From Pseudomonas lundensis (GTDB taxonomy: Bacteria; Pseudomonadota; Gammaproteobacteria; Pseudomonadales; Pseudomonadaceae), in the NCBI RefSeq assembly GCF_001042985.1, contig NZ_JYKY01000023.1:1-64000 (forward strand): a stretch of DNA of 64,000 nucleotides, read 5' to 3'. The first letter of the stretch is position 1. The number at the start of each line of letters is the position of its first letter. A program made the position numbers and the translations under genes. Below, in pieces: positions 25,905-34,015 of the stretch. Under the pieces are notes generated by a model, which worked only from the letters and a program-made list of their open reading frames with translations, made no database searches and was not told where the DNA came from.

Positions 25905-26025
25905 AAATCCGATTTTTCTTAAGAACCTACGGGCGGTGCAATTGCTACTCGGCCATATGAAGCTGGAGAGCACCGTTGGGTATCTGGGGGTTGCGGTTGA
26001 TGACGTGCTGGAGATGGCTGATCCT
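25905..26025 (+). pseudogene. Tyrosine recombinase (integrase), 3' remnant
   Basis: Only the last 40 or so codons remain: KNLRAVQLLLGHMKLESTVG then YLGVAVDDVLEMAD. LLLGH-x-KLESTV-x-YLG-VDDAL is the C-terminal box with the catalytic Tyr found in integrases of Pseudomonas integrative elements. The remainder of the gene is gone, and a flavin oxidoreductase remnant is joined directly behind it. Confidence 0.8.
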
Positions 26026-26417
26026 ACCCAAAGGTTGGACCATCAAGAACCGCATCGCCAAAGCCGCTATGGAAGAAAATATGGCGGACGCCTACCAGGC
26101 GCGTTCGGTACACCTGATGCGTCTGTATCAGGCTTGGGCCGACGGCAGTGCTGGGTTGATCATAACGGGCAACATGATGGTCGATGGCCTTGCCATGACC
26201 AGACCCTGCGGCGTGGTGTTGAAAAAGATCTGCAACGGGACAAATTCAAGCGCGGGGAGGGAATTGGCCAGTCCGGCGATGCTCAGTTCTGGCTGCAGAT
26301 CAATCACCCCGGCCGTTAGATGCAGGCCAACCTGGGGCAAATAGCGTGGGCGCCGTCGGCGGTATCGATGGGTCTGGGCAACATGCCTAAGCATTTCGCT
26401 ACGCCTCACGCGATGAT
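26023..26417 (+). pseudogene. Old yellow enzyme family NADH:flavin oxidoreductase, degraded
   Basis: One frame gives TIKNRIAKAAMEENMADAYQ and LYQAWADGSAGLIITGNMMV. A second gives AQFWLQINHPGR followed by a stop, then MQANLGQIAWAPSAVS and KHFATPHAM. These are the N-terminal third of an old-yellow-enzyme-family protein (NRIAKAAMEEN, GLIITGN, QINHPGRQ) in at least two frames. The C-terminal two-thirds are missing. Confidence 0.75.
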
Positions 26418-26842
26418 TCAACCGATATCACCCTTACGTGCGATGGTTTTGCAGCAGATCGGCAGGGCGTTTCGCACGCGTCAGTATCGCCGCAGGGTAG
26501 AGAAGTACACGCGTTGAAATTCGCCATGGGCAACTTCAGGTCCACCCTCTACGGCTGATTGAGTACCCGGTTTTGGGCGACAGTAGCAGTCCGTCTGCGC
26601 CTTTGCTCTGGGAGACGCAGGTAGCGATTGTTCGCTCAAATCCGAATGTCAGCGTGTGCCGGTCTTCGCGGTGCGCGCAACCCAAAAAGCGCCTGAACAG
26701 GGGCTTTGGCTGGAAGAATCGTCTGATGCGCTGGAGCATGACGGACTTGTTTTACGTTGAGACCCAGCAACGTGTTGGGCCATGGGCGCGTCATCACGTG
26801 TCGGCCAAGTCAGCGCCACTGACTATCCGAAAGACGCTATTT
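26418..26842. other. Gap with no recognisable gene
   Basis: Several frames are open but none resembles a known protein, and no ribosome-binding site leads into them. This looks like further decayed DNA at the edge of the accessory region. Confidence 0.45.
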
Positions 26843-27781
26843 TCAATTGGCCGTCAGGTCGCTGGCCACTTCCTTGGCCACTTCCTTGGCCACTTCCTTG
26901 GCCACTTCCTTGGCCACTTCCTTGGCCAGTGCCATAAACGCCCGTGCCGCCGAGGATTGATAGCCATTCTTGCGCTGCATTAATACTGCCGTGCGTTCCA
27001 ACCGGTGCGGTCCCAGCTCAACAGCGACTAACGCGGGGTGCGCCCGTGCGATGGCGGCGGGCAGTAAGGTCGACAGCGGGGTTCTGCGCACCACCTCAAT
27101 CAATGCACCAATCGCATTGGCCTCCATGACCACGCGCGGGCGGATGCCGTGTTGGGTGCAATAGCGGTCGATCTGCTCGCGGGTGGCAAACGCTTTGCTG
27201 AGCAGAATCAGAGATTGCGCATTCAGCGTCTCCAGCCCGATGGTTCGTTCGCCGGCCAGCGGGTGTTGGCTGCCCACGACCAAGGCAAGCGTTTCAACCA
27301 GCAGTGCAAAGGCCTCGATGTCTGGCGCATGCACTTCATCAAACCCAATGCCCACATCCAGTTCGTCCGCCAGCAGTTGGTGCTCCATGTGCTCTTGGGC
27401 GAGTTCATGCACGTTCAGCACAATGTTCGGGTAGCGGCAGTGAAAGGCTTCCACCAGTGGCCCGACCAGGTAAGTGGTGAAGGTCGGCGTCACTGCGATG
27501 CGCAGCGTTCCTCGACTGAGATCGCCCACGTCATGGATCGCCCGTTGGCCTTCGCGCAGTTCCTGGGCCGCGCGCAGGGCATAGCGCAAGTAAACCTCTC
27601 CGGCGTCGGTCAGGCGCGTCTTGCGACCTGTACGGTCAAACAACTGCGCGCCGAGGCTTTCTTCCAGTTGGCGCACTTGCTGTGACAGTGCGGGCTGCGA
27701 GACATGCAGTGCTGCCGCCGCACGGGTGAAGCCTTGGTGGTGCGCGACCGCAAGGAAATATTGGATATGACGCGCGAGCAT
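26843..27781 (-). CDS. cynR: LysR-type regulator of the cyanate genes
   Basis: The N-terminal winged HTH (FTRAAAALHVSQPALSQQVR) and the central effector domain (GTLRIAVTPTFTTYLVGPLV) match CynR, which activates cynTS in response to cyanate. The gene is divergent from cynT, with 111 bp between. The 312-aa protein ends in an unusual tail, five copies of KEVA encoded by a perfect 12-bp tandem repeat (26869-26928), then SDLTAN. Without that tail it would be near the 290-300 aa norm. The tail probably extends the C-terminal helix and its copy number may vary between strains. Confidence 0.92.
   Translation of the reverse strand: MLARHIQYFLAVAHHQGFTRAAAALHVSQPALSQQVRQLEESLGAQLFDRTGRKTRLTDAGEVYLRYALRAAQELREGQRAIHDVGDLSRGTLRIAVTPTFTTYLVGPLVEAFHCRYPNIVLNVHELAQEHMEHQLLADELDVGIGFDEVHAPDIEAFALLVETLALVVGSQHPLAGERTIGLETLNAQSLILLSKAFATREQIDRYCTQHGIRPRVVMEANAIGALIEVVRRTPLSTLLPAAIARAHPALVAVELGPHRLERTAVLMQRKNGYQSSAARAFMALAKEVAKEVAKEVAKEVAKEVASDLTAN
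26869..26928. repeat. Five perfect 12-bp tandem repeats within cynR
   Basis: The unit CTTCCTTGGCCA occurs five times without error at 26869-26928; a partial GGCCA precedes it. Because 12 is divisible by 3, copy-number changes keep frame and add or remove a four-residue helix unit (KEVA) at the CynR C-terminus. Confidence 0.95.
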
Positions 27782-27892
27782 GCTCGTACCTATAAGATTA
27801 TCTAATGCTTGTGATCATATATCAGACTTTTAACTTATTTCACGTTCTCCGTAACCTTTGCTTCATCGCATCGCGAACCAACGGAGTCACCC
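27782..27892. promoter_or_regulatory. cynR-cynT divergent control region
   Basis: This AT-rich 111-bp gap carries both promoters. ATAAGATTATCTAAT near 27790 and ATCATATATCAG near 27816 fit the loose T-N11-A layout of LysR sites. The exact operator is not proven by sequence. Confidence 0.5.
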
Positions 27893-28534
27893 ATGCAAGA
27901 CATCATCGACGGTTTCCTTAAATTTCAGCGCAATGCCTTCCCGGAACGTGCCGGCCTGTTCAAAGGTCTGGCCAACCAACAGAGCCCACGGGCGTTGTTC
28001 ATCTCTTGCTCAGACAGCCGGCTGGTGCCGGAGCTGGTCACCCAGCGCGAACCGGGCGACCTGTTTGTCATCCGCAACGCTGGCAACATCGTCCCGTCCT
28101 ACGGCCCTGAGCCGGGCGGCGTGTCGGCCTCGGTGGAATACGCCGTCGCCGCCCTGAAAGTCAGCGATATCGTGATCTGCGGGCATTCCGACTGCGGCGC
28201 CATGACCGCTATCGCCACCTGCAAGTGCCTGGATCACATGCCCGCCGTGGCTGGCTGGTTGCGCTACGCCGATTCCGGTCGGGTGGTCAATGAGGCCCGT
28301 CAGCATGTCGACCAGCACGCCAAAGTCGCCTCGATGGTGCGCGAAAACGTCATCGCCCAGTTAGCCAATATCCAGACACATCCTTCAGTACGCCTCGCAC
28401 TCGAAGAGCAGCGCGTGACGTTGCATGGCTGGGTCTACGACATCGAAAGCGGCTGCATCCAGGCCTTCGATCGTCGCACCGGCACGTTTGTGCCACTGGC
28501 CGAAAACCCGACAGTTCGCGCTGTTTCGCACTAA
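27893..28534 (+). CDS. cynT: Beta-class carbonic anhydrase of the cyanate operon
   Basis: CynT converts CO2 to bicarbonate, keeping bicarbonate available for cyanase. The 213-aa protein has the beta-class zinc ligands in FISCSDSRLV (Cys and the Asp-Arg dyad) and ICGHSDCGAM (His, Cys). FVIRNAGNIVP is the family signature. It starts MQDIIDGFLKFQRNAF, and cynS follows 29 nt later. Confidence 0.96.
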   Translation: MQDIIDGFLKFQRNAFPERAGLFKGLANQQSPRALFISCSDSRLVPELVTQREPGDLFVIRNAGNIVPSYGPEPGGVSASVEYAVAALKVSDIVICGHSDCGAMTAIATCKCLDHMPAVAGWLRYADSGRVVNEARQHVDQHAKVASMVRENVIAQLANIQTHPSVRLALEEQRVTLHGWVYDIESGCIQAFDRRTGTFVPLAENPTVRAVSH

Positions 28535-28563
28535 CCCTGATTTTTACCCACGGAGAACCCACC

Positions 28564-29034
28564 ATGATCCAGTCCCACATCAACCAAAACGCTCGCCATG
28601 CCCTGACCGACGTCATCTTGTTGGCCAAGGCCCGCAAAGACTTGTCGTTTGCACAAATCGCCGAAGGCACCGGCCTGCATGAAGCCTTCGTCACCGCTGC
28701 GCTGCTCGGTCAACACCCGCTGCCAGCCGACGCCGCCCACGTGGTGGCCGACACCCTGGGCCTCGACGCAGACGCGGTCCTTGTGCTGCAAAGCATCCCG
28801 CTGCGCGGCAGTATCGGTAACGGCATTCCCACCGACCCGACCATCTACCGTTTTTACGAAATGATTCAGGTCTACGGCACCACGCTCAAGGCGCTGGTTC
28901 ACGAAAAATTTGGCGACGGCATCATCAGCGCCATCAACTTCAAACTAGACGTCAAGAAGGTCGATGACCCGGACGGCGGCTCTCGCGCGGTCATCACCCT
29001 GGATGGCAAGTACCTGCCGACCAAACCGTTCTGA
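28564..29034 (+). CDS. cynS: Cyanate hydratase (cyanase)
   Basis: Cyanase converts cyanate and bicarbonate to ammonia and CO2. The 156-aa length is normal for the decameric enzyme. The catalytic Arg and Glu lie in TIYRFYEMIQVYG and the Ser in GDGIISAINFK. The N-terminal half is the helical domain (ARKDLSFAQIAEGTGLHEAF). The ribosome site GGAG precedes the ATG. It is second in cynTS and is followed by an intrinsic terminator. Confidence 0.97.
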   Translation: MIQSHINQNARHALTDVILLAKARKDLSFAQIAEGTGLHEAFVTAALLGQHPLPADAAHVVADTLGLDADAVLVLQSIPLRGSIGNGIPTDPTIYRFYEMIQVYGTTLKALVHEKFGDGIISAINFKLDVKKVDDPDGGSRAVITLDGKYLPTKPF

Positions 29035-29048
29035 TCAATGCCCCATGG

Positions 29049-29083
29049 ACCCGGCGCTATAAGGCTGCCGGGTTCCCTTTTTT
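29049..29083 (+). terminator. Intrinsic terminator after cynS
   Basis: ACCCGGC (29049-29055) pairs with GCCGGGT (29067-29073), followed by TCCCTTTTTT. Confidence 0.8.
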
Positions 29084-29109
29084 CGACATCTGGAAGAGAG
29101 CTTCTGAGC

Positions 29110-29349
29110 ATGAAAGCGTTACTTCTATTAATAGCCAGCGTGTTCAGCGCTGCGGCCATGGCCGACGAGCCGCTAGCGGTTGAGCACTACAGCTATAGCC
29201 AGCACCTGGACATCGCCCACGTCATTTCCACCACTGAAATCGCCAATGTCTGTGCCGTCGTGCCTGTGCGTATGACCTATGAAGACACCAATGGCCAGAA
29301 ACACATACTGGAATACCGTGTGATGGGTAACGGCTGTTCCAACGGTTGA
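29110..29349 (+). CDS. DUF2790 family small secreted protein
   Basis: The 79-aa product has a signal peptide (MKALLLLIASVFSAAAMA). The mature form of about 60 residues holds YSQHLDIAHVIS, NVCAVVPVRMTYEDTNG and EYRVMGNGCSNG. This is the Pseudomonas-restricted DUF2790 pattern with two conserved cysteines. Members are often copper- or stress-linked, but no function is settled. The ATG at 29110 is chosen for its immediate signal peptide. Confidence 0.85.
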   Translation: MKALLLLIASVFSAAAMADEPLAVEHYSYSQHLDIAHVISTTEIANVCAVVPVRMTYEDTNGQKHILEYRVMGNGCSNG

Positions 29350-29419
29350 ACACCCGGTTATTTGTATGTCTACCGTTGCCCCGACGTGTCTGCGGGCAGC
29401 AACACAGAGGGCCTACGTC

Positions 29420-30643
29420 ATGGATTTAATCTTTCGCAATGTACGCATCGATGATGCCAAACCGCTGGTGGACGTAGCGGTGAACGACGGCAAGATTATC
29501 GAGATTGCGCCGACCCTTTCAGTGCGCGCCACGCAGGAAATCGAGGGCCACGGCAACGTGTTGATCCCGGGGTTTGTCGAAGGGCACCTGCACCTGGAAA
29601 AAGCCAATATCATGCACCGCAAGGCCAATCGCTCCGGCACATTGAAAGAGGCGATAGCGGTTACCGCCGAACTCAAACCGACGTTGACGCGCGACGACAT
29701 CCTTGAGCGTTCGACTCAGGCACTGCGGGCCTTGGTGCAGGCCGGCACCACCCACGTCCGCGCCCACGCCGAATTCGACCCGGTGCAAGGCTTCACCGGC
29801 TTTGATGTGGTGCTGGAACTGCGTGACACGCTGCGAGACGTCATCGACATCCAGGTGGTGGCTTTCCCGCAGGAAGGCATCCTGAAACTGCCGGGCATGC
29901 AGGCCATGATGGTTGAGGCCATGGAAAAAGGCGCCGATGTCGTGGGCGGTATTCCCTACAACGATGACTCGGCGCATGAACACATCGACTATGTGTTCAA
30001 CCTGGCCCGGGAGTACGACAAGGACATTGACTTCCATCAGGACTTTGCCGACAACGCCGAGCACATGACCATTGAATACCTGGCCCGCAAGACCCTCGAA
30101 GCAGGCTATCAAGGGCGCGTGTGCGTCGGTCACCTGACCAGCCTGGGCGCCGTGCCGCCGCACAGACAGCAGGCAATCATTGGCTTGATGCGTGAGGCGG
30201 GCATCAGCGTCATGTGCCTGCCCGCTACCGACTTGCACCTCGGCGCGCGCGGCGACGGCCATAACGTACGCCGCACACTGACGCCGGTGCGGGCGCTGCG
30301 TGACGGCGGGGTGAATGTCTGCCTTGCCACCAACAATATTCGCAACGCGTTCACCCCGTTTGGCACCGGTGATTTGCTCAACATTGCGCAGCTGGCGATT
30401 CCGGCCTGCCACCTGGGCGGGGCGGATGACCAGGCCACGGTCCTGTCGATGCTCACGACCCATCCGGCGAAAGCGCTGGGGCTCAAGGATTATGGCTTGG
30501 CGCCGGGTAAGGCTGCCGATGTGGTGTTGCTGGATACACGGTCGGTGAGCGATGTGATTCTCGACCTGCCCGCGCGGTTGATGGTGCTTAAACGCGGGAA
30601 AATCGTAGCCACCTCGGTCTGTCAGCGTTCGGTGGTGTTCTGA
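29420..30643 (+). CDS. CodA/AtzC-like amidohydrolase, substrate unknown
   Basis: This TIM-barrel metal hydrolase of 407 aa has the HxH site in FVEGHLHLEKA, IDIQVVAFPQEGIL, DIDFHQDFAD and CVGHLTSLGA. Cytosine deaminase CodA has HCDE where this has HQDF. The late strand normally holding the metal-binding Asp reads ATNNIRNAFTPFGTGD, resembling AtzC's SDNIRD but with Asn for Asp. So it is not a plain cytosine deaminase. Position after the cyanate genes hints at a nitrogen compound as substrate, but a terminator and the DUF2790 gene lie between. The ATG at 29420 has GAGG upstream. Confidence 0.75.
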   Translation: MDLIFRNVRIDDAKPLVDVAVNDGKIIEIAPTLSVRATQEIEGHGNVLIPGFVEGHLHLEKANIMHRKANRSGTLKEAIAVTAELKPTLTRDDILERSTQALRALVQAGTTHVRAHAEFDPVQGFTGFDVVLELRDTLRDVIDIQVVAFPQEGILKLPGMQAMMVEAMEKGADVVGGIPYNDDSAHEHIDYVFNLAREYDKDIDFHQDFADNAEHMTIEYLARKTLEAGYQGRVCVGHLTSLGAVPPHRQQAIIGLMREAGISVMCLPATDLHLGARGDGHNVRRTLTPVRALRDGGVNVCLATNNIRNAFTPFGTGDLLNIAQLAIPACHLGGADDQATVLSMLTTHPAKALGLKDYGLAPGKAADVVLLDTRSVSDVILDLPARLMVLKRGKIVATSVCQRSVVF

Positions 30644-30703
30644 TCCGGCGCGGTGCGTTGACGAGAACCCCATGAGGGGGCTTTCTCACGATCCGCGCTG
30701 TCA

Positions 30704-32596
30704 CTACACAGGCGGGTTGCCCTGTTTGATGTGTGGGCTGGCATATTGCGGCTTCAGCCCGCCCTGGCTGTCGAGCAGCCAGGCATCCATCACCTTGCGC
30801 ACCACCGGCCCGGCAACGCGTCCACCCGCTTCGCCGTTTTCGATCATCACCGAGATCACGATCTGCGGGGCTTCAGCCGGGGCAAACCCCACAAACAAGG
30901 CGTTGTCGCGATTGCGTTCAGCGGTTTTCAGGCGGTTGTAGCGCTCACCTTGCTTAATCGCCACCACTTGCGCCGTACCACTCTTGCCGGCAATCCGGTA
31001 TTGCGCGCCGGTTGCCGATGCCCGGGCGATCCCCCGGGCATCGTGCATCACCAGTTGCATGGCATGGTTGACCTGTTCCCACTCTTTGGGGTCATGCAGC
31101 ACGATGTTGGGCATCGGGTGTTCATCCACCGGTGGGGCACCGTCGATGGTGCGGGCCAAGTGCGGGCGGTTCCACACCCCTTTATTGGCGATCAGCGCAG
31201 TGGCCTGTGCCAGTTGCAAAGGCGTGACCTGCATGTAGCCCTGACCAATCCCTAAAATCACCGTTTCGCCGGGGTACCAGGCCTGGCGCCGGGTGCTGCG
31301 CTTCCATTCGCGTGAAGGCATCAAACCGGATGATTCTTCGAACATGTCCAGCGACACTTTCTGGCCCACACCAAACATCGACAGGTAGTCGTGCAGGCGG
31401 TCAATGCCCAGCTTTGACGCCAGATCATAGAAGTACGTGTCGTTTGACCGCATGATTGCGGCGTTCAGGTCAACCCAGCCATCGCCACTGTGGTTCCAGT
31501 TACGGTATTTATGGTCAACGTTCGGCAGTTGGAAGTAGCCGGGGTCGAAGACCCGCGTCGAGGCAGAAATCACGCCGCTGTCGAGTCCGGCGATGGCGAC
31601 TTCAGGCTTGATGGTCGAGCCGGGCGCATACAGGCCGCGCAGTGCCCGGTTGAACAACGGTTTGTCGATGGAATCGCGCAAACCGGAATAATCCCTGGAA
31701 CTGATGCCGGTCACGAACAGGTTGGGGTCGAAGCTCGGTTTGCTGACCATCGCCAGCACTTCACCGGTTTTCGGGTCGATGGCAATGATCGAACCGCGGC
31801 GGTCGCCGAGGGCCTCTTCGGCCGCTGCCTGCAACTTGATGTCGAGGCTGAGCACGATGTTCTTGCCCGGTACTGCATCGGTGTGGCGCAACACCCGCAT
31901 GACCCGGCCCTGAGCATTGGTTTCGACCTCTTCAAAGCCGACCTTGCCGTGCAGTTCGGGTTCGTAAAAACGTTCGATACCGGTCTTGCCGATGGACTGC
32001 GTGCCCCGGTATTGCGTGGGGTCCAGCTGCTTGGTTTCTTTCTCATTGATACGCCCGACATACCCCACCGAATGCGCAAAATGATTGCCCTGCGGGTAGT
32101 GGCGGACAAACTGTGCTTCCACGTCGATACCCGGCAAACGGTACTGATTGACGGCCAGCAGCGCGATCTGTTCTTCGGTCAAGTCGTAGAGCAGGGTGGA
32201 CGGCTCGAAAGGGTGGCGCGCCTGTTTCATCGCTTTGGCAAATACGGCGCGTTCCTCGGCGGGCAAATGCAGGATGCTGATCACCGAGTCCAGCACGTTG
32301 GCGGCATCGCCCGCGCGTTCGCGGGTCAGGGTCATGTTGAAGCTGGGCTGGTTATCGGCGAGCAACACGCCATTGCGGTCATAAATAAAGCCGCGTTCGG
32401 GCGGGATCGGCAACACATGCACGCGGTTGTTTTCGGAGACGGTGGAGTTGTAGTCGAACTCGGTGACTTGCAGGAAATACAGCCTGCCCACCAGCGTGCA
32501 ACTGATCGCCAGTACCAGTGCAGCGCAGGCGATAAGTCGTTTATTGACCAGCCGTTTCTCGGTGTCGTGATCTTTGAGCGGGATCGGCTTGGGCAT
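30704..32596 (-). CDS. mrdA: Penicillin-binding protein 2 (stand-alone copy)
   Basis: PBP2 is the transpeptidase of the elongasome, cross-linking the lateral wall. The 630-aa protein has an N-terminal membrane anchor (residues 20-40), the dimerisation region (RGFIYDRNGVLLADN) and the catalytic motifs APGSTIKP (SxxK), MRSNDTYFYD (SxN, SND as usual for PBP2) and AGKSGTAQ (KTG). No rodA, mreBCD or rlpA is adjacent, so this may be a second PBP2 gene with the rod operon elsewhere. The last 30 residues are Gly/Gln/Pro-rich. Confidence 0.93.
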   Translation of the reverse strand: MPKPIPLKDHDTEKRLVNKRLIACAALVLAISCTLVGRLYFLQVTEFDYNSTVSENNRVHVLPIPPERGFIYDRNGVLLADNQPSFNMTLTRERAGDAANVLDSVISILHLPAEERAVFAKAMKQARHPFEPSTLLYDLTEEQIALLAVNQYRLPGIDVEAQFVRHYPQGNHFAHSVGYVGRINEKETKQLDPTQYRGTQSIGKTGIERFYEPELHGKVGFEEVETNAQGRVMRVLRHTDAVPGKNIVLSLDIKLQAAAEEALGDRRGSIIAIDPKTGEVLAMVSKPSFDPNLFVTGISSRDYSGLRDSIDKPLFNRALRGLYAPGSTIKPEVAIAGLDSGVISASTRVFDPGYFQLPNVDHKYRNWNHSGDGWVDLNAAIMRSNDTYFYDLASKLGIDRLHDYLSMFGVGQKVSLDMFEESSGLMPSREWKRSTRRQAWYPGETVILGIGQGYMQVTPLQLAQATALIANKGVWNRPHLARTIDGAPPVDEHPMPNIVLHDPKEWEQVNHAMQLVMHDARGIARASATGAQYRIAGKSGTAQVVAIKQGERYNRLKTAERNRDNALFVGFAPAEAPQIVISVMIENGEAGGRVAGPVVRKVMDAWLLDSQGGLKPQYASPHIKQGNPPV

Positions 32597-33210
32597 GGTG
32601 GGGGTGCCTCACATCAAAAAACGGAAATGCAGCCGTCTGCGCAAGGGGCGGCAGGCGGCGAAAAGTCGGCGCACACCTTACCAGCACGTGGGGTATTAAT
32701 CCGTTTTGCAACATGAAACTTGACAGGCTGCGCGCACGGGCGCGTTGCGCGGCCAGCCTACAGCCGCGTTGGGCCAAGGAAGGCCCGTCACGGCGTACCT
32801 ACGGAGCGGGAACGGAGCGAAACCCATCGTTCAGTCAGACGCTGATGCCGGATAGGTACGCCCTGTTCCTGTTGAAGCAACGGTGTACTTATCCATTTGA
32901 TGTGTGAGGGCCTTTTACGGGGTCCGCCCTTACGGCGGCTCACTTTTGGCAAACAGCCCCAAAAGTAAGCAAAAGGTCCTTGCCCTGCCATACGGCCGCC
33001 TCGCTCTGGCTCGACGGTGCCTTCACTCCGGCACTGTTGCAGGGGCACGCCGTGACGGGCCTTCCATGGCCCAGCACGGCTGGCTCGGCTCCTGCCGACC
33101 CACCCCAGCAACAGCACCTGCGTTCAGCCTGCTGTGAGGGGCTTTTGTGTCGTTTGCACCGTTTGGGTGGCAGCAGTGAGATCGCTTTAAGCAACAGCAA
33201 TAGCGTCAAA
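32597..33210. repeat. Intergenic block typical of dispersed Pseudomonas repeats
   Basis: No gene is supported. The segment around 32890-33100 (GGCGGCTCACTTTTGG followed by CCAAAAGTAAGCAAAAGG) resembles a block I know from many intergenic spaces of fluorescent pseudomonads. An 8-bp inverted repeat, ACTTTTGG (32942-32949) and CCAAAAGT (32959-32966), lies in it. Small open frames here are probably spurious. A multi-copy status needs a genome comparison. Confidence 0.55.
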
Positions 33211-33999
33211 TCAATGCACGATTTGCGCAAGGAACGCCTTGGCTCGCGGGCTTTTGGGTGCGTTGAAGAAGTCGTTGGGCGGCGAGTCTTCGATGATCAT
33301 GCCGCCATCGAGGAACAACACGCGTTCGGCCACTTGCCGCGCAAAGCCCATTTCGTGGGTCACGCAGAGCATGGTCATGCCGCTGCCCGCCAGGTTGACC
33401 ATGACGTCGAGCACTTCGCTGACCATTTCCGGGTCCAGCGCAGACGTCGGTTCGTCAAACAGCATGATTTTGGGTTCCATGCACAGGGCGCGGGCAATGG
33501 CGACGCGTTGCTGCTGTCCGCCTGACAGTTGGCTGGGGTATTTGTCGGCCTGGCTGGCAATGCCGACTTTATTGAGGAAGTGCTGCGCCAGTTCAACCGC
33601 TTTCTTACGCGACAGGCCGCGTACCGACATGGGCGCCAAGATGCAGTTGTCGAGGACGCTCATGTGCGGGAACAGGTTGAAATGCTGGAACACCATGCCA
33701 ATTTCACTGCGGACCCTGGCGGCTTCGCGGGTGGCTTGGGACAGGTCGGTGTTGTTGATCAGGATGCTGCCTTTTTCGGCGATTTCCAGGCGGTTGATGC
33801 AGCGGATCAAGGTGGATTTGCCTGAGCCGGACGGACCGCACAGGACGATGCGTTCGCCTTCGCGCACGGTCAGGTCGATGCCTTTGAGGACATGAAACGC
33901 GCTGTAGTACTTGTTCAGGCCAGCGATGTCCACGACCACCTTTCTGGTGTCCGACGATGGAGACACGGGCGTGTGAACGTAAGCAGGTTGTGCATGCAT
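33211..33999 (-). CDS. Amino-acid ABC transporter ATP-binding protein
   Basis: This HisP/GlnQ-type ATPase of 262 aa has Walker A GPSGSGKST, Q-loop VFQHFNLFPHMSV, signature QLSGGQQQR, Walker B IMLFDEPTSALDP and the H-loop VTHEMGFA. The ATG at 33999 with GGAG upstream is preferred over an earlier frame opening. It is the last gene of the minus-strand set headed by an RpiR regulator, unusually placed after the dehydrogenase gene rather than beside the permeases. It energises uptake of the amino acid, probably a basic or D-amino acid. Confidence 0.93.
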   Translation of the reverse strand: MHAQPAYVHTPVSPSSDTRKVVVDIAGLNKYYSAFHVLKGIDLTVREGERIVLCGPSGSGKSTLIRCINRLEIAEKGSILINNTDLSQATREAARVRSEIGMVFQHFNLFPHMSVLDNCILAPMSVRGLSRKKAVELAQHFLNKVGIASQADKYPSQLSGGQQQRVAIARALCMEPKIMLFDEPTSALDPEMVSEVLDVMVNLAGSGMTMLCVTHEMGFARQVAERVLFLDGGMIIEDSPPNDFFNAPKSPRAKAFLAQIVH

Positions 34000-34015
34000 T
34001 GTGTGTCTCCAGTAA

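Noticed and set aside
25936..26319. Continuous 127-codon frame taken as one gene
   Set aside because: Its first part is an integrase tail and the rest is out of frame with the flavin oxidoreductase remnant it crosses; it is a chance fusion.
26869..26928. Short tandem repeat considered as a CRISPR or regulatory repeat
   Set aside because: Direct 12-bp units without spacers, in frame within cynR; it is a coding minisatellite.
31490..32716. Plus-strand open frame opposite PBP2
   Set aside because: Antisense of a complete PBP2 gene, no homology.
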